Assembly: GCF_030388245.1 (NCBI RefSeq)
Contig: NZ_CP098361.1
Coordinates: 1,251,352 to 1,315,351, forward strand
Direction of reading: 5' to 3'
DNA length: 64,000 nucleotides
Origin: Paracoccus sp. TOH
GTDB lineage: Bacteria; Pseudomonadota; Alphaproteobacteria; Rhodobacterales; Rhodobacteraceae
The translations under genes were made by a program, and so were the position numbers. Below the pieces are notes generated by a model, which was not told the DNA's origin, did not search any database, and saw only the letters and a program-made list of their open reading frames with translations. Below are positions 29,536 through 38,778 of this stretch, in pieces (positions within the stretch are counted from its first letter, which is position 1; each line of letters opens with the position of its first letter).

Positions 29536-30009
29536 ATGCCGAACCCCGATCCCATGACCGAAACCCTGCCGGTGAAACCGGGCCAGCGGTTGGCGCGCGG
29601 CGTGGCGCGGATGCTGACCGGGATCGGCCATGCGGCGCTGGCGGAGTTCGTGCCCGCGGGCGGGCTGCGGGTCGACGTGATCTCGGTTTCGCCCAAGGGC
29701 GAGATCTGGGTGGTGGAATGCAAGAGCTGCCGGGCCGATTTCGTCGCCGACCGGAAATGGCAGGGCTATCTGGAATTCTGCGACCGCTTCTTCTGGGCGG
29801 TGGACGCGGATTTTCCCGAAGACCTGCTGCCCGCGGGCTCGGGCCTGATCCGCGCCGATTCCTGGGGCGCGGAACTGGTGCGCATGGCGCCCGAGACGCG
29901 GTTGGCCGGCGCCCGGCGCAGCCGGCTGCTGCGCGACATCGCCCGGGTCTCGACCGCGCGGCTGCTGGCGCTGACCGATCCGCTGGGAATCAGCGGCGCG
30001 GCTTCCTGA
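29536..30009 (+). CDS. mmcB: MmcB-family DNA repair protein (PD-(D/E)XK nuclease-like)
   Basis: This 157-residue protein has a restriction-endonuclease-like core: LRVDVISVSPKGEIWVVECK supplies the D...E-x-K catalytic set, followed by DFVADRKWQGYLEFCDRFFW. MmcB homologues are SOS-induced in alphaproteobacteria and act in damage repair or mutagenesis. Two in-frame ATGs are close (29536 and 29554); both keep the domain. A LexA-like box lies just upstream. The stop overlaps the convergent DUF6324 gene by 20 nt. Confidence 0.88.
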   Translation: MPNPDPMTETLPVKPGQRLARGVARMLTGIGHAALAEFVPAGGLRVDVISVSPKGEIWVVECKSCRADFVADRKWQGYLEFCDRFFWAVDADFPEDLLPAGSGLIRADSWGAELVRMAPETRLAGARRSRLLRDIARVSTARLLALTDPLGISGAAS

Positions 30010-30232
30010 CATCCTTGCCGGGCTTGCCGCCGCCGCCCTTGCCGGGTGCGCCCATGCTGCGCGCCGCCTCGGCCGCGGCCAGCAGTTCCTCGGCGATTTC
30101 CTCGGCCTCGTCGGGATCGAAATCCAGCGGCAGGTCGACGCCTTCGGCCTCGACATAGATGCGGACCATGCCGCGATCGGTGGGGCCGATCTGAAGATTC
30201 GCGGCGATATTGCTTTCGCTGTTGATGCTCAT
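29990..30232 (-). CDS. Small DUF6324-like protein
   Basis: This 80-residue cytosolic protein starts MSINSESNIAANLQIGPT, contains an acidic DFDPDEAEEIAEELLAAAEAA helix and ends in a Gly/Lys-rich tail. Conserved small proteins of this form occur throughout Rhodobacteraceae; the function is unknown. An AGGAGAG ribosome site precedes the ATG. It overlaps the mmcB end. Confidence 0.75.
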   Translation of the reverse strand: MSINSESNIAANLQIGPTDRGMVRIYVEAEGVDLPLDFDPDEAEEIAEELLAAAEAARSMGAPGKGGGGKPGKDVRKPRR

Positions 30233-30345
30233 GCTGCTCTCCTGCCGGCTGGCCTTTGGCTATGAGGATTTTCCTTACCCCGCATGGCAAAAAGCGGCAA
30301 GACGGGCTTGCGCCGGCCGGTGGCTGGCGCTAGATACCCGCCTGT

Positions 30346-30422
30346 GCCGCCTTAGCTCAGTTGGTTAGAGCGCTAGATTGTGGATCTAGAGGTCCCCCGT
30401 TCGAGCCGGGGAGGCGGTACCA
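30346..30422 (+). tRNA. tRNA-His (anticodon GTG)
   Basis: The 77-nt cloverleaf includes the encoded CCA. The anticodon stem CTAGA/TCTAG frames the loop TTGTGGA, giving anticodon GTG. The T arm is CCCCC-GTTCGAG-CCGGGG like. Position -1 is T, so no G-1 is encoded, and the discriminator is A73, a pattern reported for many alphaproteobacterial tRNA-His genes. The acceptor pair 1-72 reads G-T. Confidence 0.95.
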
Positions 30423-30445
30423 TCGCAATCAGGCAGTCCAGGCGC

Positions 30446-31453
30446 ATGACCACGGTCCACAAGAACGGTATCGCGGAGGCGGCGCGGTTTTCCGTGGCCC
30501 CGATGATGGACTGGACCGACAGCCTGTGCCGCCGCGTCCACCGCCTGCTGTCGCGCCGCACCCTGCTTTATACCGAAATGGTGACCGCCCCGGCGCTGGT
30601 TTTCGGCGACCGCGCAAAACTGCTGGACCACGACGCGGGCGAGCATCCGCTGGCGCTGCAACTGGGCGGCTCGGATCCCGGGCAATTGGCCGAGGCGGCG
30701 CGGATCGGCGCCGATTGGGGCTATGACGAGATCAACCTGAATGTCGGCTGCCCCAGCGACCGGGTGCAGTCGGGCTGCTTCGGCGCCGTGCTGATGACCC
30801 GGCCCGAGCTGGTCGTGGAATGCGTCGCGGCGATGATCGCGGCCAGCCCGGTCGAGGTCACGGTGAAATGCCGCATCGGCGTGGACGAGCAGGACCCCGA
30901 GGCGGTGCTGCCGGATTTCCTGTGCCGGATGCGCGAGGCCGGCGTGCGCCGCATCACCATCCATGCCCGCAAGGCCTGGCTTCAGGGCCTGTCGCCGCGC
31001 GAGAACCGCGAGATCCCGCCGCTGGACTATCCGCTGGTGCATCGCATGAAGCGGGACTTTCCCGACCTGCACCTGTCGGTGAATGGCGGCATCGCCTCGC
31101 TCGACGCGGTGGGCGAGCATCTGCGGATGATGGACGGGGTGATGGTCGGGCGCGCCGCCTATCACCAGCCCTGGGACATGCTGGGCGCGGCCGACCGGCT
31201 CTGGAACGAGGCGCCGCGCTTTGCCGATCCGCTCGCGGCGGCGCAGGCGCTGCGCGAACTGGTCGAGGCGCATCTGGCGGCGGGCGGGCGGCTGCATCAA
31301 GTGACGCGGCACATGCTGGGACTGTTCCACGGCCGGCCGGGCGCGCGCGGCTGGCGGCGGCAGCTTTCCGAAGGCGCCTCGCGGGCCCGCGACCGCGCCG
31401 AGGCGCTGGCGGTCTATGACGCCGCGCTGGCCGAGGTCATGGTCCCGGCCTGA
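30446..31453 (+). CDS. dusA: tRNA-dihydrouridine synthase, DusA type
   Basis: This flavoenzyme reduces uridine in the tRNA D-loop. The 335 residues include FSVAPMMDWTD, NLNVGCPSDRVQSG with the catalytic Cys, VKCRIGVDEQD and SVNGGI; the TIM barrel is complete and the helical C-terminal domain follows. The DusA rather than DusB subgroup is supported by the RKAWLQGLSPRENR-type loop. The ATG lies 24 nt after the tRNA-His 3' end, suggesting shared transcription. Confidence 0.93.
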   Translation: MTTVHKNGIAEAARFSVAPMMDWTDSLCRRVHRLLSRRTLLYTEMVTAPALVFGDRAKLLDHDAGEHPLALQLGGSDPGQLAEAARIGADWGYDEINLNVGCPSDRVQSGCFGAVLMTRPELVVECVAAMIAASPVEVTVKCRIGVDEQDPEAVLPDFLCRMREAGVRRITIHARKAWLQGLSPRENREIPPLDYPLVHRMKRDFPDLHLSVNGGIASLDAVGEHLRMMDGVMVGRAAYHQPWDMLGAADRLWNEAPRFADPLAAAQALRELVEAHLAAGGRLHQVTRHMLGLFHGRPGARGWRRQLSEGASRARDRAEALAVYDAALAEVMVPA

Positions 31454-31481
31454 CCGCGGGCGTGGGGCGCGCGCGACCGGC

Positions 31482-32354
31482 CTATTCGCGCTCGGCCGCC
31501 TTGGCGCGATCCCAAAGCGCATCCATCTCGGCCAGGTCGCTGTCCTCGGGGCGGCGGCCCTGGGTGGCCAGCGCCGCCTCGATGGCCTGGAAGCGGCGGG
31601 TGAACTTGGCATTGGCGGCACGCAGCGCCTCCTCGGGGTCGATCTGCAGGTGCCGGGCCAGATTCGCCATCACGAACATCAGATCGCCGAATTCCTCGGT
31701 CAAATGGGCGTGATCGGCGCTGTCCCTGGCCTCGACCAGCTCGCGGCTTTCCTCGACGATCTTGTCCAGCACACCGGCCGGGCCGGGCCAGTCGAAGCCG
31801 ACGCGGGCGGCGCGGTTCTGCAGCTTGACCGCGCGGGTCAGCGCCGGCAGGCCAAGCGCCACGCCGTCCAGCACGCCCTTTTCGGCCTTGGCGGCGCGCT
31901 CTCGGGCCTTGATCGCCTCCCAGTCGCGGACCTGCTGCTCGGCCGATTTGTCGCGGGATTCGTCGCCGAAGATATGCGGATGCCGGTCGATCATCTTGTC
32001 CGAGATCTTCGCCACCACCTCGGCGAAGTCGAACATCCCGGCCTCGTCGGCCATCTGGGCATGGAAGATCACCTGCAGCAGCAGGTCGCCCAGCTCGCCC
32101 GGCAGCTCGTCCCAGGCCTGGCGGGCGATGGCGTCTGCGACCTCATGCGCCTCCTCGATGGTATAGGGCGCGATCGAGGCGAAGTCCTGCTCGATGTCCC
32201 AGGGACAGCCGGTCTGCGGGTCGCGCAGCGCCGCCATGATCGCCAGCAGGCGGCGGATGCCGGTGCGGTCGCTCTCCTCGCGGGTCAGCGCCGGATGGGG
32301 CGCCCGTGCCGTATCCCGGCTGGCCGTGTCCTGTGTCGCCGTGTCCTGTGCCAT
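31482..32354 (-). CDS. mazG: Nucleoside triphosphate pyrophosphohydrolase
   Basis: MazG hydrolyses aberrant nucleoside triphosphates. The 290 residues carry two MazG halves: CPWDIEQDFASIAPYTIEEAHE with the metal-binding EExxE-type helix, and later DKIVEESRELVEA. The N-terminal 30 residues (Asp/Thr/Ala-rich, MAQDTATQDTASRDTA) are a non-conserved extension made of short near repeats (QDTA, RDTA). It converges with dusA, leaving a 28-nt gap. Confidence 0.93.
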   Translation of the reverse strand: MAQDTATQDTASRDTARAPHPALTREESDRTGIRRLLAIMAALRDPQTGCPWDIEQDFASIAPYTIEEAHEVADAIARQAWDELPGELGDLLLQVIFHAQMADEAGMFDFAEVVAKISDKMIDRHPHIFGDESRDKSAEQQVRDWEAIKARERAAKAEKGVLDGVALGLPALTRAVKLQNRAARVGFDWPGPAGVLDKIVEESRELVEARDSADHAHLTEEFGDLMFVMANLARHLQIDPEEALRAANAKFTRRFQAIEAALATQGRRPEDSDLAEMDALWDRAKAAERE

Positions 32355-32554
32355 GATGCCGCCTTTCGGAAAGGATCCCGTCCGACCTGCCACAGCCCGG
32401 CCCGCATGTCCACGCCGCCGGGCCGGTTTGCCGGGTCGTCCGTCGGGGCCGTCTTGTCGTTCCGGCTTTCTTGCCATCCCGCGGTCCCGCGGATAGGGTG
32501 CGCGCCAATTCCGCCGGGGGATGGCCCGGAGAACGCTTGCAAAGGGATCAATCC

Positions 32555-32887
32555 ATGTTCGTGACCGCCGCCCATGCCCAGGCCGCCGGAGCGCCTTCGG
32601 GGGCCGCCAGCATCGCCTCGTTCCTGCCGTTGGTCCTGATCTTCGTGATCATGTATTTCCTGATGATCCGGCCGCAGCAGAAGCGCATGAAGGAACATCG
32701 CGCCCTGATCGAGGCGCTGAAGAAGGGCGACGAGGTCGTCACCCAGGGCGGCCTGGTGGGCAAGATCACCTCGATCCGCGACAATGAGCTTGAGGTCGAG
32801 ATCGCGCCGGGCGTCAAGGTCCGCGTGATCCGCTCGACCATCACCGGCTTGGTGAATCGCACCCAGCCCGCCGCCGCCAACAACTGA
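32555..32887 (+). CDS. yajC: Preprotein translocase accessory subunit YajC
   Basis: YajC is a single-span membrane partner of SecDF. The 110 residues have one helix (about 23-41, FLPLVLIFVIMYFLMIRPQQ) and a cytosolic KGDEVVTQGGLVGKI domain. It begins yajC-secD-secF and is 17 nt before secD. The ATG is preceded by AAAGGGATCA. Confidence 0.94.
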   Translation: MFVTAAHAQAAGAPSGAASIASFLPLVLIFVIMYFLMIRPQQKRMKEHRALIEALKKGDEVVTQGGLVGKITSIRDNELEVEIAPGVKVRVIRSTITGLVNRTQPAAANN

Positions 32888-32904
32888 AGGCCGCCATCCC
32901 GACC

Positions 32905-34569
32905 ATGCTGGACATCCCCTTCTGGAAGCGTCTGCTGATCCTCGCCCTCATCGGCCTGGGTCTGCTCTATGCGATGCCGAACCTGTTCTACAACCGGGTC
33001 GAGCAGCATAACGACGCCGTCACCGCCGCCGAGCGCAACGGTTTCGCAACCGAGGAAGAGACCCAGGCCCGCGCCGGCTGGCCGGACTGGCTGCCTTCGG
33101 GCCTGGTCAATCTGGGCCTCGACCTGCGCGGCGGCGCCCATCTGCTGGGCGAGGTGCATGTCCAGGACGTCTACAAGGCCCGGATGGATTCGCTGTGGCC
33201 CGAGCTGCGCGACGCGCTAGCAGCGCAGCGCGACCTGGTCGGCGCCGTCCGCCGGGTCCAGGCCCCCGACGGCCAGCTGACGGTCGAGATCGGCAATCCC
33301 GAGCAGATGGCCAAGGCGGTCGAGATCGCCCGCGGCCTGGCCACGCCCGTCACCTCGCTGACCGGCGCCGGGCAGAGCGATCTGGCGATCTCGGCCTCGG
33401 GCAGCCGGCTGACCGTGCAGCTTTCGGATGCGGAGAAGGCCGCGACCGACGACCGCACCGTGCAGCAGTCTCTGGAGATTATCCGCCGCCGCATCGACGA
33501 GGTCGGCACGCGCGAGCCGACGATCCAGCGCCAGGGCAAGGACCGCATCCTGATCCAGGTGCCCGGCATCGGCTCGGCCGAGGAACTGAAGCAGCTGATC
33601 GGCACCACGGCGAAACTGACCTTCAACCCGGTGGTGAACCGCACCACCGATGCCAATGCGCGTCCCGGCACCGGCAATGTGCTGCTGCCCTCGATGGACG
33701 AGCCCGGCGTCTATTACGTCATCGAGGAGAATCCGGTTGTCACCGGCGAGGATCTGACCGACGCCCGGCCGAGCTTCGACCAAAACGGCGCGCCGGCGGT
33801 GGATTTCCGGTTCGGCCCCTCGGGCGCCAAGCGGTTCGGGGCCTATACCTCGGCCAATATCGGCCAGCCTTTCGCCATCGTGCTGGACAACCAGGTGATC
33901 TCGGCGCCGGTGATCCGGCAGGCGATCACCACCGGCTCGGGGCAGATCTCGGGCGCCATGGACGTCGAAGGCTCGACGCAGCTGGCAGTGCTGCTGCGCG
34001 CGGGCGCGCTGCCGGCGCAGATGACCTTCCTGGAGGAACGCACCATCGGCCCGGAACTGGGCCAGGATTCGATCGACGCCGGCCGGCTGTCCTCGATCAT
34101 CGCCACGGTGGCGGTGGTGGCCTATATGGTCGCGAGCTATGGGTTGTTCGGTGTCTTCGCCTCGGTCGCGGTGATCGTGAACGTCATCCTGATCCTGTCG
34201 GTCATGTCGATGATGGGGGCGACGCTGACGCTGCCCGGCATCGCCGGCATTGTGCTGACCGTCGGCACCGCGGTCGACGCCAACGTCATCATCTACGAGC
34301 GTATCCGCGAGGAGCTGCGCGCCGGCAAGCGCATGGCCAAGGCCATCGACGACGGCTTCAGCGAGGCGATGAGCGCGATCATCGACGCCAACGTCACCAG
34401 CTTCATCGCGGCGATGGTGATGTTCTTCCTCGGCTCCGGGCCGGTGAAGGGCTTTGCGGTCACGCTGACCATCGGCCTGGTCACCTCGGTCTTCACGGCG
34501 ATCTACCTGACCCGCCTGTTGATCGTGCTCTGGCTGGAATGGCGCAAACCCAAAGAGCTGATCTTGTAA
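32905..34569 (+). CDS. secD: Protein translocase subunit SecD
   Basis: SecD uses the proton motive force with SecF to complete Sec-dependent export. The 554 residues have an N-terminal helix (8-28), a large periplasmic head with GLDLRGGAHLL and the GSAEELKQLIGTTAKLTF portion, then five helices including GIVLTVGTAVDANVIIYERIREEL. Normal length for a separate SecD. It is followed by secF after 12 nt. Confidence 0.96.
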   Translation: MLDIPFWKRLLILALIGLGLLYAMPNLFYNRVEQHNDAVTAAERNGFATEEETQARAGWPDWLPSGLVNLGLDLRGGAHLLGEVHVQDVYKARMDSLWPELRDALAAQRDLVGAVRRVQAPDGQLTVEIGNPEQMAKAVEIARGLATPVTSLTGAGQSDLAISASGSRLTVQLSDAEKAATDDRTVQQSLEIIRRRIDEVGTREPTIQRQGKDRILIQVPGIGSAEELKQLIGTTAKLTFNPVVNRTTDANARPGTGNVLLPSMDEPGVYYVIEENPVVTGEDLTDARPSFDQNGAPAVDFRFGPSGAKRFGAYTSANIGQPFAIVLDNQVISAPVIRQAITTGSGQISGAMDVEGSTQLAVLLRAGALPAQMTFLEERTIGPELGQDSIDAGRLSSIIATVAVVAYMVASYGLFGVFASVAVIVNVILILSVMSMMGATLTLPGIAGIVLTVGTAVDANVIIYERIREELRAGKRMAKAIDDGFSEAMSAIIDANVTSFIAAMVMFFLGSGPVKGFAVTLTIGLVTSVFTAIYLTRLLIVLWLEWRKPKELIL

Positions 34570-34581
34570 GGGAGCAGGACC

Positions 34582-35574
34582 ATGGCATTTCGTCTGAAAC
34601 TCGTTCCCGACAACACCAGCTACAACTTCTTCCGCTGGCAATGGCTGACCTTCGGCATCTCGGCCCTGGCCATGGTCGTCTCGGTCGTGCTGGTGCTGGT
34701 CATGGGGCTGAACTTCGGCATCGACTTCAAGGGCGGCACCACCATCCGCACCGAAAGTCCGACCGCCTTCGAGGTCGGCGACTACCGGCAGGCGCTGAAC
34801 GGGCTGGACCTGGGCGACGTCTCGATCACCGAGGTCTTCGATCCGAGCTTCGGCGCCAGCAAACATGTGGCGATGATCCGCATCGGCACCACGGACGAGA
34901 CCGGCTCGGTCACGCCCGAGCAACTGAACGAGGTCGAGGCGGCGCTGCAGACCGTCGATCCGCAGGTGGTCTTCGCCGCGGTGGAATCGGTCGGCCCCAA
35001 GGTCTCGGGAGAGCTGATCAAGACCGCCTTCTACGCGGTGGGCGCCGCGACCATCTGCATCATGTTCTATATCTGGCTGCGCTTCGAATGGCAGTTCGCG
35101 CTGGGGGCGGTGGTCTCGATCGTGCATGACGTGCTGCTGACGGTGGGGATCTTCTCGCTCTTCCAGCTGAAGTTCGACCTGACCACCATCGCGGCGCTGC
35201 TGACCACGCTGGGCTATTCGGTGAACGACACCGTGGTCGTCTTCGACCGGCTGCGCGAGAACCTGATCAAATTCAAGACCATGCCGCTGATCGACGTGAT
35301 GAACCTGACGGTGAACGAGACGCTGTCGCGCACCATCATGACCGCCGTCACCACGGCGCTGGCGCTTGGCGCGATGATGATCTTCGGCGGCGACGTGATC
35401 CGCGGCTTCGTCTTCGCCATGCTGTGGGGCGTGTTCGTCGGCTGCTATTCGACCATCTACGTCGCCAAGAACATCGTGCTGTGGCTGGGCGTCAAGCGCG
35501 ACTGGAGCAAGCCCGGACCCAAGGAGAAGACGCCGGGCGAGGATATTCCCGCCGCCTTCCGGGACGCGCCCTGA
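34582..35574 (+). CDS. secF: Protein translocase subunit SecF
   Basis: SecF is the partner of SecD. The 330 residues include [17 protein letters not shown] and the [20 protein letters not shown] motif, with six helices. A ribosome site AGGGAGCAGG precedes the ATG. Its stop overlaps the next start (TGATG), tying the Mth938-like gene to the operon. Confidence 0.96.
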   Translation: MAFRLKLVPDNTSYNFFRWQWLTFGISALAMVVSVVLVLVMGLNFGIDFKGGTTIRTESPTAFEVGDYRQALNGLDLGDVSITEVFDPSFGASKHVAMIRIGTTDETGSVTPEQLNEVEAALQTVDPQVVFAAVESVGPKVSGELIKTAFYAVGAATICIMFYIWLRFEWQFALGAVVSIVHDVLLTVGIFSLFQLKFDLTTIAALLTTLGYSVNDTVVVFDRLRENLIKFKTMPLIDVMNLTVNETLSRTIMTAVTTALALGAMMIFGGDVIRGFVFAMLWGVFVGCYSTIYVAKNIVLWLGVKRDWSKPGPKEKTPGEDIPAAFRDAP

Positions 35575-35930
35575 TGGCGGTGATGACCCCCACGGAATTC
35601 TCCGGGGCCGTGCCGGTGGACGGCTACGGCCCCGGCTTCTTCCGGGTCGGTGGCGTGGTGCATCACGGCGCGGTGATCGTCACCGCCGCGGGCGTGCGCG
35701 CCTGGGGCGGGCTGGGCGACCGCGAGCCGCTGCTGGCGCTGGCCGGCGAGGTGGACGTGCTGTTCCTGGGCATGGGCGCCGAGATCGCCTTTCCGCCGCG
35801 CGACCTGACCGCGGCGCTGGATGCCGCCGGCGTGATGGCCGAGCCGATGAGTTCGGCCTCGGCCGCGCGCAGCTACAATGTCACACTGTCCGAGGGCCGG
35901 CGCGTGGCCTGTGCGCTGATCCCGTTATGA
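35574..35930 (+). CDS. Mth938-like domain protein
   Basis: This is a 118-residue soluble protein of the Mth938/NDUFAF3-like fold. Evidence is [39 protein letters not shown] and a C-terminal [25 protein letters not shown] block. Mitochondrial relatives assist complex I assembly and a link to membrane-protein biogenesis fits the secDF/ccm setting, but the bacterial role is unknown. It overlaps secF by 1 nt and ccmA by 4 nt. Confidence 0.82.
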   Translation: MAVMTPTEFSGAVPVDGYGPGFFRVGGVVHHGAVIVTAAGVRAWGGLGDREPLLALAGEVDVLFLGMGAEIAFPPRDLTAALDAAGVMAEPMSSASAARSYNVTLSEGRRVACALIPL

Positions 35931-36559
35931 GCCTGCTCGCGGTCCGCGACCTTGCCGTGGCGCGGGGCGGGCTGCGCGCCGTCGAAGGGGTCTCCTTCGG
36001 ACTCGATCCCGGCCGGGCGCTGGTGCTGCGCGGGCCGAACGGCATCGGCAAGACCACGCTGCTGCGCACGCTGGCCGGGCTGCAGCCGGCGGTCGCCGGC
36101 AGGATCGAGACGGCGCCGGAGGCCATCGCCTATGCCGGCCATTCCGACGGGCTGAAGCCGGCGCTGACCGTGACCGAGAACCTGCGTTTCTGGGCCGAGA
36201 TCTTCGGCGGCCATGACATCGCCGCCGCGTTGGAGGCGATGAACCTGCGCGAGCTGGCCTCGCGGCCGGCCCATGCGCTGTCGGCCGGGCAGAAGCGGCG
36301 GCTGGGGCTGGCGCGGCTGATGGTGACGGGACGGCCGATCTGGCTGCTCGACGAGCCGACGGTGTCGCTGGACCGCGATTCGGTGGCGCTGTTCGCCGCC
36401 ATGCTGCGCGCCCATCTGGGCCGGGGCGGCGCGGCGGTGATCGCCACCCATATCGACCTGGGCATGCCCGAGGCCGAGATCATCGACCTTGCCCCCTATC
36501 GCGCCACGCAGACCCGCCGCGAATCGCGCCCCGCCGGCTTCAATGAGGCATTCGGATGA
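35927..36559 (+). CDS. ccmA: Cytochrome c biogenesis ABC ATPase CcmA
   Basis: CcmA powers release of haem-loaded CcmE from CcmCD with CcmB. The 210 residues have Walker [10 protein letters not shown], the signature [13 protein letters not shown] and Walker [13 protein letters not shown]. It overlaps the preceding gene by 4 nt. Its stop codon is the first of a chain of ATGA overlaps leading to ccmB. Confidence 0.94.
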   Translation: MSLLAVRDLAVARGGLRAVEGVSFGLDPGRALVLRGPNGIGKTTLLRTLAGLQPAVAGRIETAPEAIAYAGHSDGLKPALTVTENLRFWAEIFGGHDIAAALEAMNLRELASRPAHALSAGQKRRLGLARLMVTGRPIWLLDEPTVSLDRDSVALFAAMLRAHLGRGGAAVIATHIDLGMPEAEIIDLAPYRATQTRRESRPAGFNEAFG

Positions 36560-36596
36560 CAGGAGCGGGCGGATGACAGGAACGGGCGGATGAAGG
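36553..36596 (+). repeat. Tandem 17-bp duplication at the ccmA-ccmB junction, forming two mini-ORFs
   Basis: The unit CGGATGACAGGAGCGGG (36553-36569) is repeated with one mismatch at 36570-36586, and its first eight bases recur at the ccmB start. Each copy carries ATG, an AGGA, and the next ATGA. As a result ccmA TGA, mini-ORF 1 (36556-36576), mini-ORF 2 (36573-36593) and the ccmB ATG overlap in series. Confidence 0.8.
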
Positions 36597-37246
36597 CGCT
36601 GCTGATCCGCGACCTGCGGCTGGCCACGCGCGCCGGAGGCGGCTTCGGGCTGGCGCTGGCCTTCTTCCTGATCGTCTGCACGCTGGTCCCCTTCGGCGTC
36701 GGCCCGGAAGGGGGCACGCTGTCGCGCATCGCGCCCGGCATCCTGTGGGTCGGGGCGCTGCTGTCCTGCCTGCTGTCGCTCGACCGCATCTTCGCGCTGG
36801 ATTTCGAGGATGGCAGCCTGGATCTGCTGGCGACCGCGCCGCTGCCGCTGGAGGGGACGGTGGCGATCAAGGCGCTTGCGCATTGGCTGGTCACCGGCCT
36901 GCCGCTGGCGCTGTCGGCGCCGGTCTTCGGCCTGCTTCTGCACCTGCCGGGGCCGGCCTATCCCTGGCTGGTGGCCTCGCTGATCCTCGGCACGCCGGCG
37001 CTGTCGATGCTGGGCGCCTTCGGCGCGGCGGTGACGGTGGGGCTGCGGCGCGGCGGGCTGCTGCTGTCGCTCTTGGTGCTGCCGCTTTACGTGCCGACGC
37101 TGATCTTCGGCGCCGAGGCGGTGCGGCGCGGCGCCGCGGGCGCCGATCCGGGCGCGCCGCTGGTCTTCCTGGCCGCGATCACGCTTGCCACCCTGGCGCT
37201 GGCGCCCTTTGCCGCGGCCGCCGCGCTGCGCGTCAATCTGCGGTGA
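36590..37246 (+). CDS. ccmB: Haem exporter permease CcmB
   Basis: CcmB is the membrane partner of CcmA. The 218 residues have six hydrophobic helices; the start MKALLIRDLRLATRAGGGFGLALAF and GTPALSMLGAFGAAVTVGLRRGG are typical. The start codon is reached through the stop-start relay at 36553-36596. It is followed by ccmC after 52 nt. Confidence 0.93.
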   Translation: MKALLIRDLRLATRAGGGFGLALAFFLIVCTLVPFGVGPEGGTLSRIAPGILWVGALLSCLLSLDRIFALDFEDGSLDLLATAPLPLEGTVAIKALAHWLVTGLPLALSAPVFGLLLHLPGPAYPWLVASLILGTPALSMLGAFGAAVTVGLRRGGLLLSLLVLPLYVPTLIFGAEAVRRGAAGADPGAPLVFLAAITLATLALAPFAAAAALRVNLR

Positions 37247-37298
37247 ATACGACCTCTGGCCACTTGAGCGGGCGGCGCGCCCGGTTTACGGAGCAATC

Positions 37299-38024
37299 AT
37301 GTCGATCTGGGAATATGCCAACCCTGTCAAGTTCATGCGCGTATCGGGCGCGATCCTGCCATGGGTTGTGGCGGGGGCGGCGCTCTGCACCGTCGCCGGG
37401 CTGGTCTGGGGATTCCTGACGCCCCAGGACTACAAGCAGGGCGCGACGGTCAAGATCATCTTCCTGCATGTGCCCGCCGCGCTGATGGCGATCAACATCT
37501 GGCTGATGATGCTGGTCACCTCGCTGATCTGGCTGGTGCGGCGCCACCATGTCAGCGCCCTGGCCGCCAAGGCCGCGGCGCCGGTGGGCGCGGTGATGAC
37601 GCTGATCGCGCTGATCACCGGAGCGATCTGGGGCCAGCCGATGTGGGGAACCTGGTGGGAATGGGATCCGCGGCTGACCTCGTTCCTGATCCTGTTCCTG
37701 TTCTATCTGGGCTACATGGCGCTGTGGGCGGCGGTCGAGGATCCCGACAGCGCCGCCGACCTGACCGGGGTGCTGTGCCTCGTGGGCTCGGTCTTCGCGC
37801 TCCTGTCGCGCTATGCCGTGAATTTCTGGAACCAGGGCCTGCACCAGGGCGCCTCGCTGTCGCTGGCGCCGGGCGAGCGGATGTCGGCGGTCTATCGCTA
37901 TCCGCTTTACCTGACCATGCTGGGCTTTTTCCTGCTGTTCCTGGCGCTGCTGCTGATCCGCACCCGCACCGAGATCCGCCGCCGCCGTCTGGCCGCGCTG
38001 CTGGCAAGGGAGAACCGCGCATGA
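37299..38024 (+). CDS. ccmC: Haem handling protein CcmC
   Basis: CcmC loads haem onto CcmE in the inner membrane. The 241 residues have six helices and the tryptophan-rich motif WGTWWEWDPRLT, with the two conserved His residues in periplasmic loops (FLHVPAALM and NQGLHQGASL). Standard length. Its stop overlaps the ccmD start. Confidence 0.95.
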   Translation: MSIWEYANPVKFMRVSGAILPWVVAGAALCTVAGLVWGFLTPQDYKQGATVKIIFLHVPAALMAINIWLMMLVTSLIWLVRRHHVSALAAKAAAPVGAVMTLIALITGAIWGQPMWGTWWEWDPRLTSFLILFLFYLGYMALWAAVEDPDSAADLTGVLCLVGSVFALLSRYAVNFWNQGLHQGASLSLAPGERMSAVYRYPLYLTMLGFFLLFLALLLIRTRTEIRRRRLAALLARENRA

Positions 38025-38164
38025 CCGAGCTTGGCAAATACGCCACCACCGTCCTGGCCGCCTATGGTGCGAGCCTGGTGCTGCTGGTCGGCATCATCGT
38101 GCAGACCGTGCTGGCCAATGCCCGCGCCCGTCGCGAATTGCAGGAGTATGAACGCCGTGGCTAG
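38021..38164 (+). CDS. ccmD: Haem exporter accessory protein CcmD
   Basis: This 47-residue single-helix membrane protein (helix about 12-32) with a basic cytosolic tail ARARRELQEYERRG is typical of CcmD. It bridges CcmABC with CcmE. It overlaps ccmC by 4 nt and ccmG by up to 17 nt. Confidence 0.88.
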   Translation: MTELGKYATTVLAAYGASLVLLVGIIVQTVLANARARRELQEYERRG

Positions 38165-38696
38165 AATCTCGCCGATGATGCTGCTGCCGGTGGCGATCTT
38201 CGCCGGCTTCGCCGGGCTGGCCGGCTGGGCGCTGCTGCGCGACGATCCCGATGCGCTGCCGTCGGCCATGGTCGGGCGCGAGGCGCCCCCGGTCGGCGCG
38301 AGCACGCTGCCCGGCAAGCCGCAGCTGACGGACGCCATGCTGCGCCAGCCGGGGGTGAAGCTGGTGAACTTCTGGGCCAGCTGGTGCCCGCCTTGCCGGG
38401 CCGAGCATCCGACGCTGACCGAGCTTTCCGCCCGGCTGCCGGTCTATGGCGTCGACCTGAAGGATCCCGAATCCGCCGCGCTGGGTTTTCTGTCCGAACA
38501 TGGCGACCCCTATCACGCGCTGGCCAGCGACCCGCGCGGCCGGGTGGCGATCGACTGGGGGGTGACCGCGCCGCCCGAGACCTTCATCATCGACGGCGCG
38601 GGCCGCATCCTTTATCGCCATGCCGGCCCGCTGGTGCGCGAGGATTACCAGAACCGCTTCCTGCCCGAGCTGGAGAAGGCGCTGGCGGCCGAGTGA
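38148..38696 (+). CDS. ccmG: Thiol:disulfide interchange protein for cytochrome c maturation (CcmG/DsbE)
   Basis: CcmG is a membrane-anchored periplasmic thioredoxin that reduces apocytochrome c or CcmH. The 182 residues have an N-terminal anchor (9-29) and the active site WCPPC (about residue 82), within NFWASWCPPCRAEHPTL. The ATG at 38148 sits just 1 nt after AGGAG, so GTG 38157 with a 10-nt gap is an alternative start. It is the last ccm gene here; ccmE, ccmF and ccmH are not in the window. Confidence 0.92.
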   Translation: MNAVARISPMMLLPVAIFAGFAGLAGWALLRDDPDALPSAMVGREAPPVGASTLPGKPQLTDAMLRQPGVKLVNFWASWCPPCRAEHPTLTELSARLPVYGVDLKDPESAALGFLSEHGDPYHALASDPRGRVAIDWGVTAPPETFIIDGAGRILYRHAGPLVREDYQNRFLPELEKALAAE

Positions 38697-38724
38697 CGGC
38701 GCCGCCTGTGCCAGATCGAGGTTG

Positions 38725-38755
38725 CCCGGGTCTTCGGGAAGGAAGAAGACCCGGG
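38725..38755 (+). terminator. Perfect 11-bp hairpin after ccmG
   Basis: CCCGGGTCTTC pairs with GAAGACCCGGG across a 9-nt loop, 29 nt after the ccmG stop. No T-run follows, so it may be a weak terminator or an mRNA 3'-end stabiliser. Confidence 0.55.
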
Positions 38756-38778
38756 GTGGCGCCTTGGGGTGCCGTCGC

